The notes beneath the pieces are model-generated. The model saw nothing but the letters and a program-made list of their open reading frames with translations. It had not been told where the DNA came from and did not search any database. A DNA stretch of 7,029 nucleotides from Holophagales bacterium (GTDB lineage Bacteria > Acidobacteriota > Holophagae > Holophagales > Holophagaceae), in assembly GCA_031256155.1 (NCBI GenBank), contig JAIRRD010000201.1, forward strand, positions 1 to 7,029. The letters are read 5' to 3'. The number at the start of each line of letters is the position of its first letter. Within the stretch, counting starts at the first letter, position 1. Positions 6,399 through 7,029 of this stretch are shown here, piece by piece. The position numbers and the translations under genes are program-made.

Positions 6399-7029
6399 TC
6401 ATTGCACGGTCTCAGCTTCTATTTTTATTTCGCCGTTTGCTGTCATAAGCCTTGCTAAGTTACCTGGTTTTAGTTGACCATCCAGAACCATACGGGACAT
6501 TGGATTTACAACTGCTTGCTGTATAAGGCGTTTCAATGGCCTTGCACCATAGTGCGGGTCAAAGCCGTTTTCCGCAAGCCAACTTGCCGCTTCTTTGCTT
6601 GATTCCAATCCAATGCGCTTTGTTGCTAGTTGGGTTTCCAGTTTATACATCTGAATTTTGGCTATAGAGACCATGTCGGCTTTGTCCAGAGCTTTGAATG
6701 TCACTACTTCATCAATGCGATTCAGGAATTCAGGTCTGAAAAAGGTTCGCAGAGCGGCCTGTACCTCAGATGCTGCGTCCTCGGCTTTGCCACCGGCTTC
6801 AAATATAGCCTGGCTTCCCACATTGGAGGTCATAAGAACGACTGTATTTCTGAAATTTACCGTACGTCCTTTTCCATCTGTTAAACGTCCATCTTCCAGC
6901 ACTTGCAAAAACAAATCAAAGATTCGTGGGTGGGCTTTCTCCATTTCATCCAAGAGAATAACAGCGTATGGGCGGCGGCGTACAGCTTCTGTCAATCGTC
7001 CGCCTTCTTCATAGCCAACATATCCCGGC
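6399..7029 (-). CDS. clpB: ClpB disaggregase, C-terminal part (cut by window edge)
   Basis: ClpB is a hexameric AAA+ chaperone of the cytosol that, with DnaK, pulls apart protein aggregates after heat stress. Only its last 209 residues are in view, covering most of the second ATPase domain. The visible part begins with the pore-loop region PGYVGYEEGG, followed by TEAVRRRPYAVILLDEMEKAH (Walker B, LLDE), LTDGKGRTVNFRNT, the sensor-1 Asn in MTSNVGS, the arginine-finger region FRPEFLNRIDEVV and sensor 2 in YGARPLKR. These match ClpB rather than ClpA or ClpC. The Walker A motif and the N-terminal half lie beyond 7029. The frame is open to the edge; the apparent start near 6995 is an internal TTG and not the gene start. 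The C-terminus is intact, with its stop at 6399-6401. The DUF2085 gene follows 15 bp downstream. Confidence 0.95.
   Translation of the reverse strand, partial: PGYVGYEEGGRLTEAVRRRPYAVILLDEMEKAHPRIFDLFLQVLEDGRLTDGKGRTVNFRNTVVLMTSNVGSQAIFEAGGKAEDAASEVQAALRTFFRPEFLNRIDEVVTFKALDKADMVSIAKIQMYKLETQLATKRIGLESSKEAASWLAENGFDPHYGARPLKRLIQQAVVNPMSRMVLDGQLKPGNLARLMTANGEIKIEAETVQ

Overview
This is a gene-dense stretch of bacterial chromosome with about even base composition by eye. It carries eight protein genes, seven complete and one cut by the right edge, and no stretch above about 120 bases lacks a gene. I see no RNA gene, CRISPR array, insertion sequence, integrase or phage gene. The outer-membrane-type lipoprotein and the ArnD-like enzyme, which acts on undecaprenyl-linked sugars, suggest a Gram-negative (diderm) bacterium. 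The small Fis-type helix-turn-helix protein and the OB-fold lipoprotein resemble families I associate with Acidobacteriota and the former Deltaproteobacteria. That placement is only a hint, and I cannot name a genus.

Layout from left to right. The left third reads on the minus strand: an RluA-family pseudouridine synthase (4-885), a lipoprotein with two OB-like domains (974-1738), a perfect 18-bp stem-loop that looks like a terminator (1761-1802), type I glyceraldehyde-3-phosphate dehydrogenase (1817-2809), and a 91-residue Fis-type DNA-binding protein (2822-3097) just upstream of gap and tightly linked to it. A 120-bp AT-rich divergent control region (3098-3217) follows. A plus-strand run then holds pyruvate kinase (3218-4639), an ArnD-like deacetylase/deformylase (4663-5550) and a SnoaL/NTF2-fold protein (5572-5964), with gaps of 21-23 bp. 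It meets a minus-strand pair head-on: a DUF2085 membrane protein (5973-6383) preceded by the C-terminal part of ClpB (6399 to the window end).

The centre of the window is a divergent glycolytic module. GAPDH is read one way, pyruvate kinase the other way, and a small DNA-binding protein is the first gene on the gap side, so it is a natural candidate regulator of both. The pyruvate kinase carries the residue set known for K+-independent enzymes. The ArnD homologue sits without any other arn gene in view, so its real substrate is open. Nothing here is an obviously new multi-gene system. The points most worth a second look are the regulator plus divergent promoter region, the lone ArnD, and the hairpin that leaves the lipoprotein almost no room for its own promoter.
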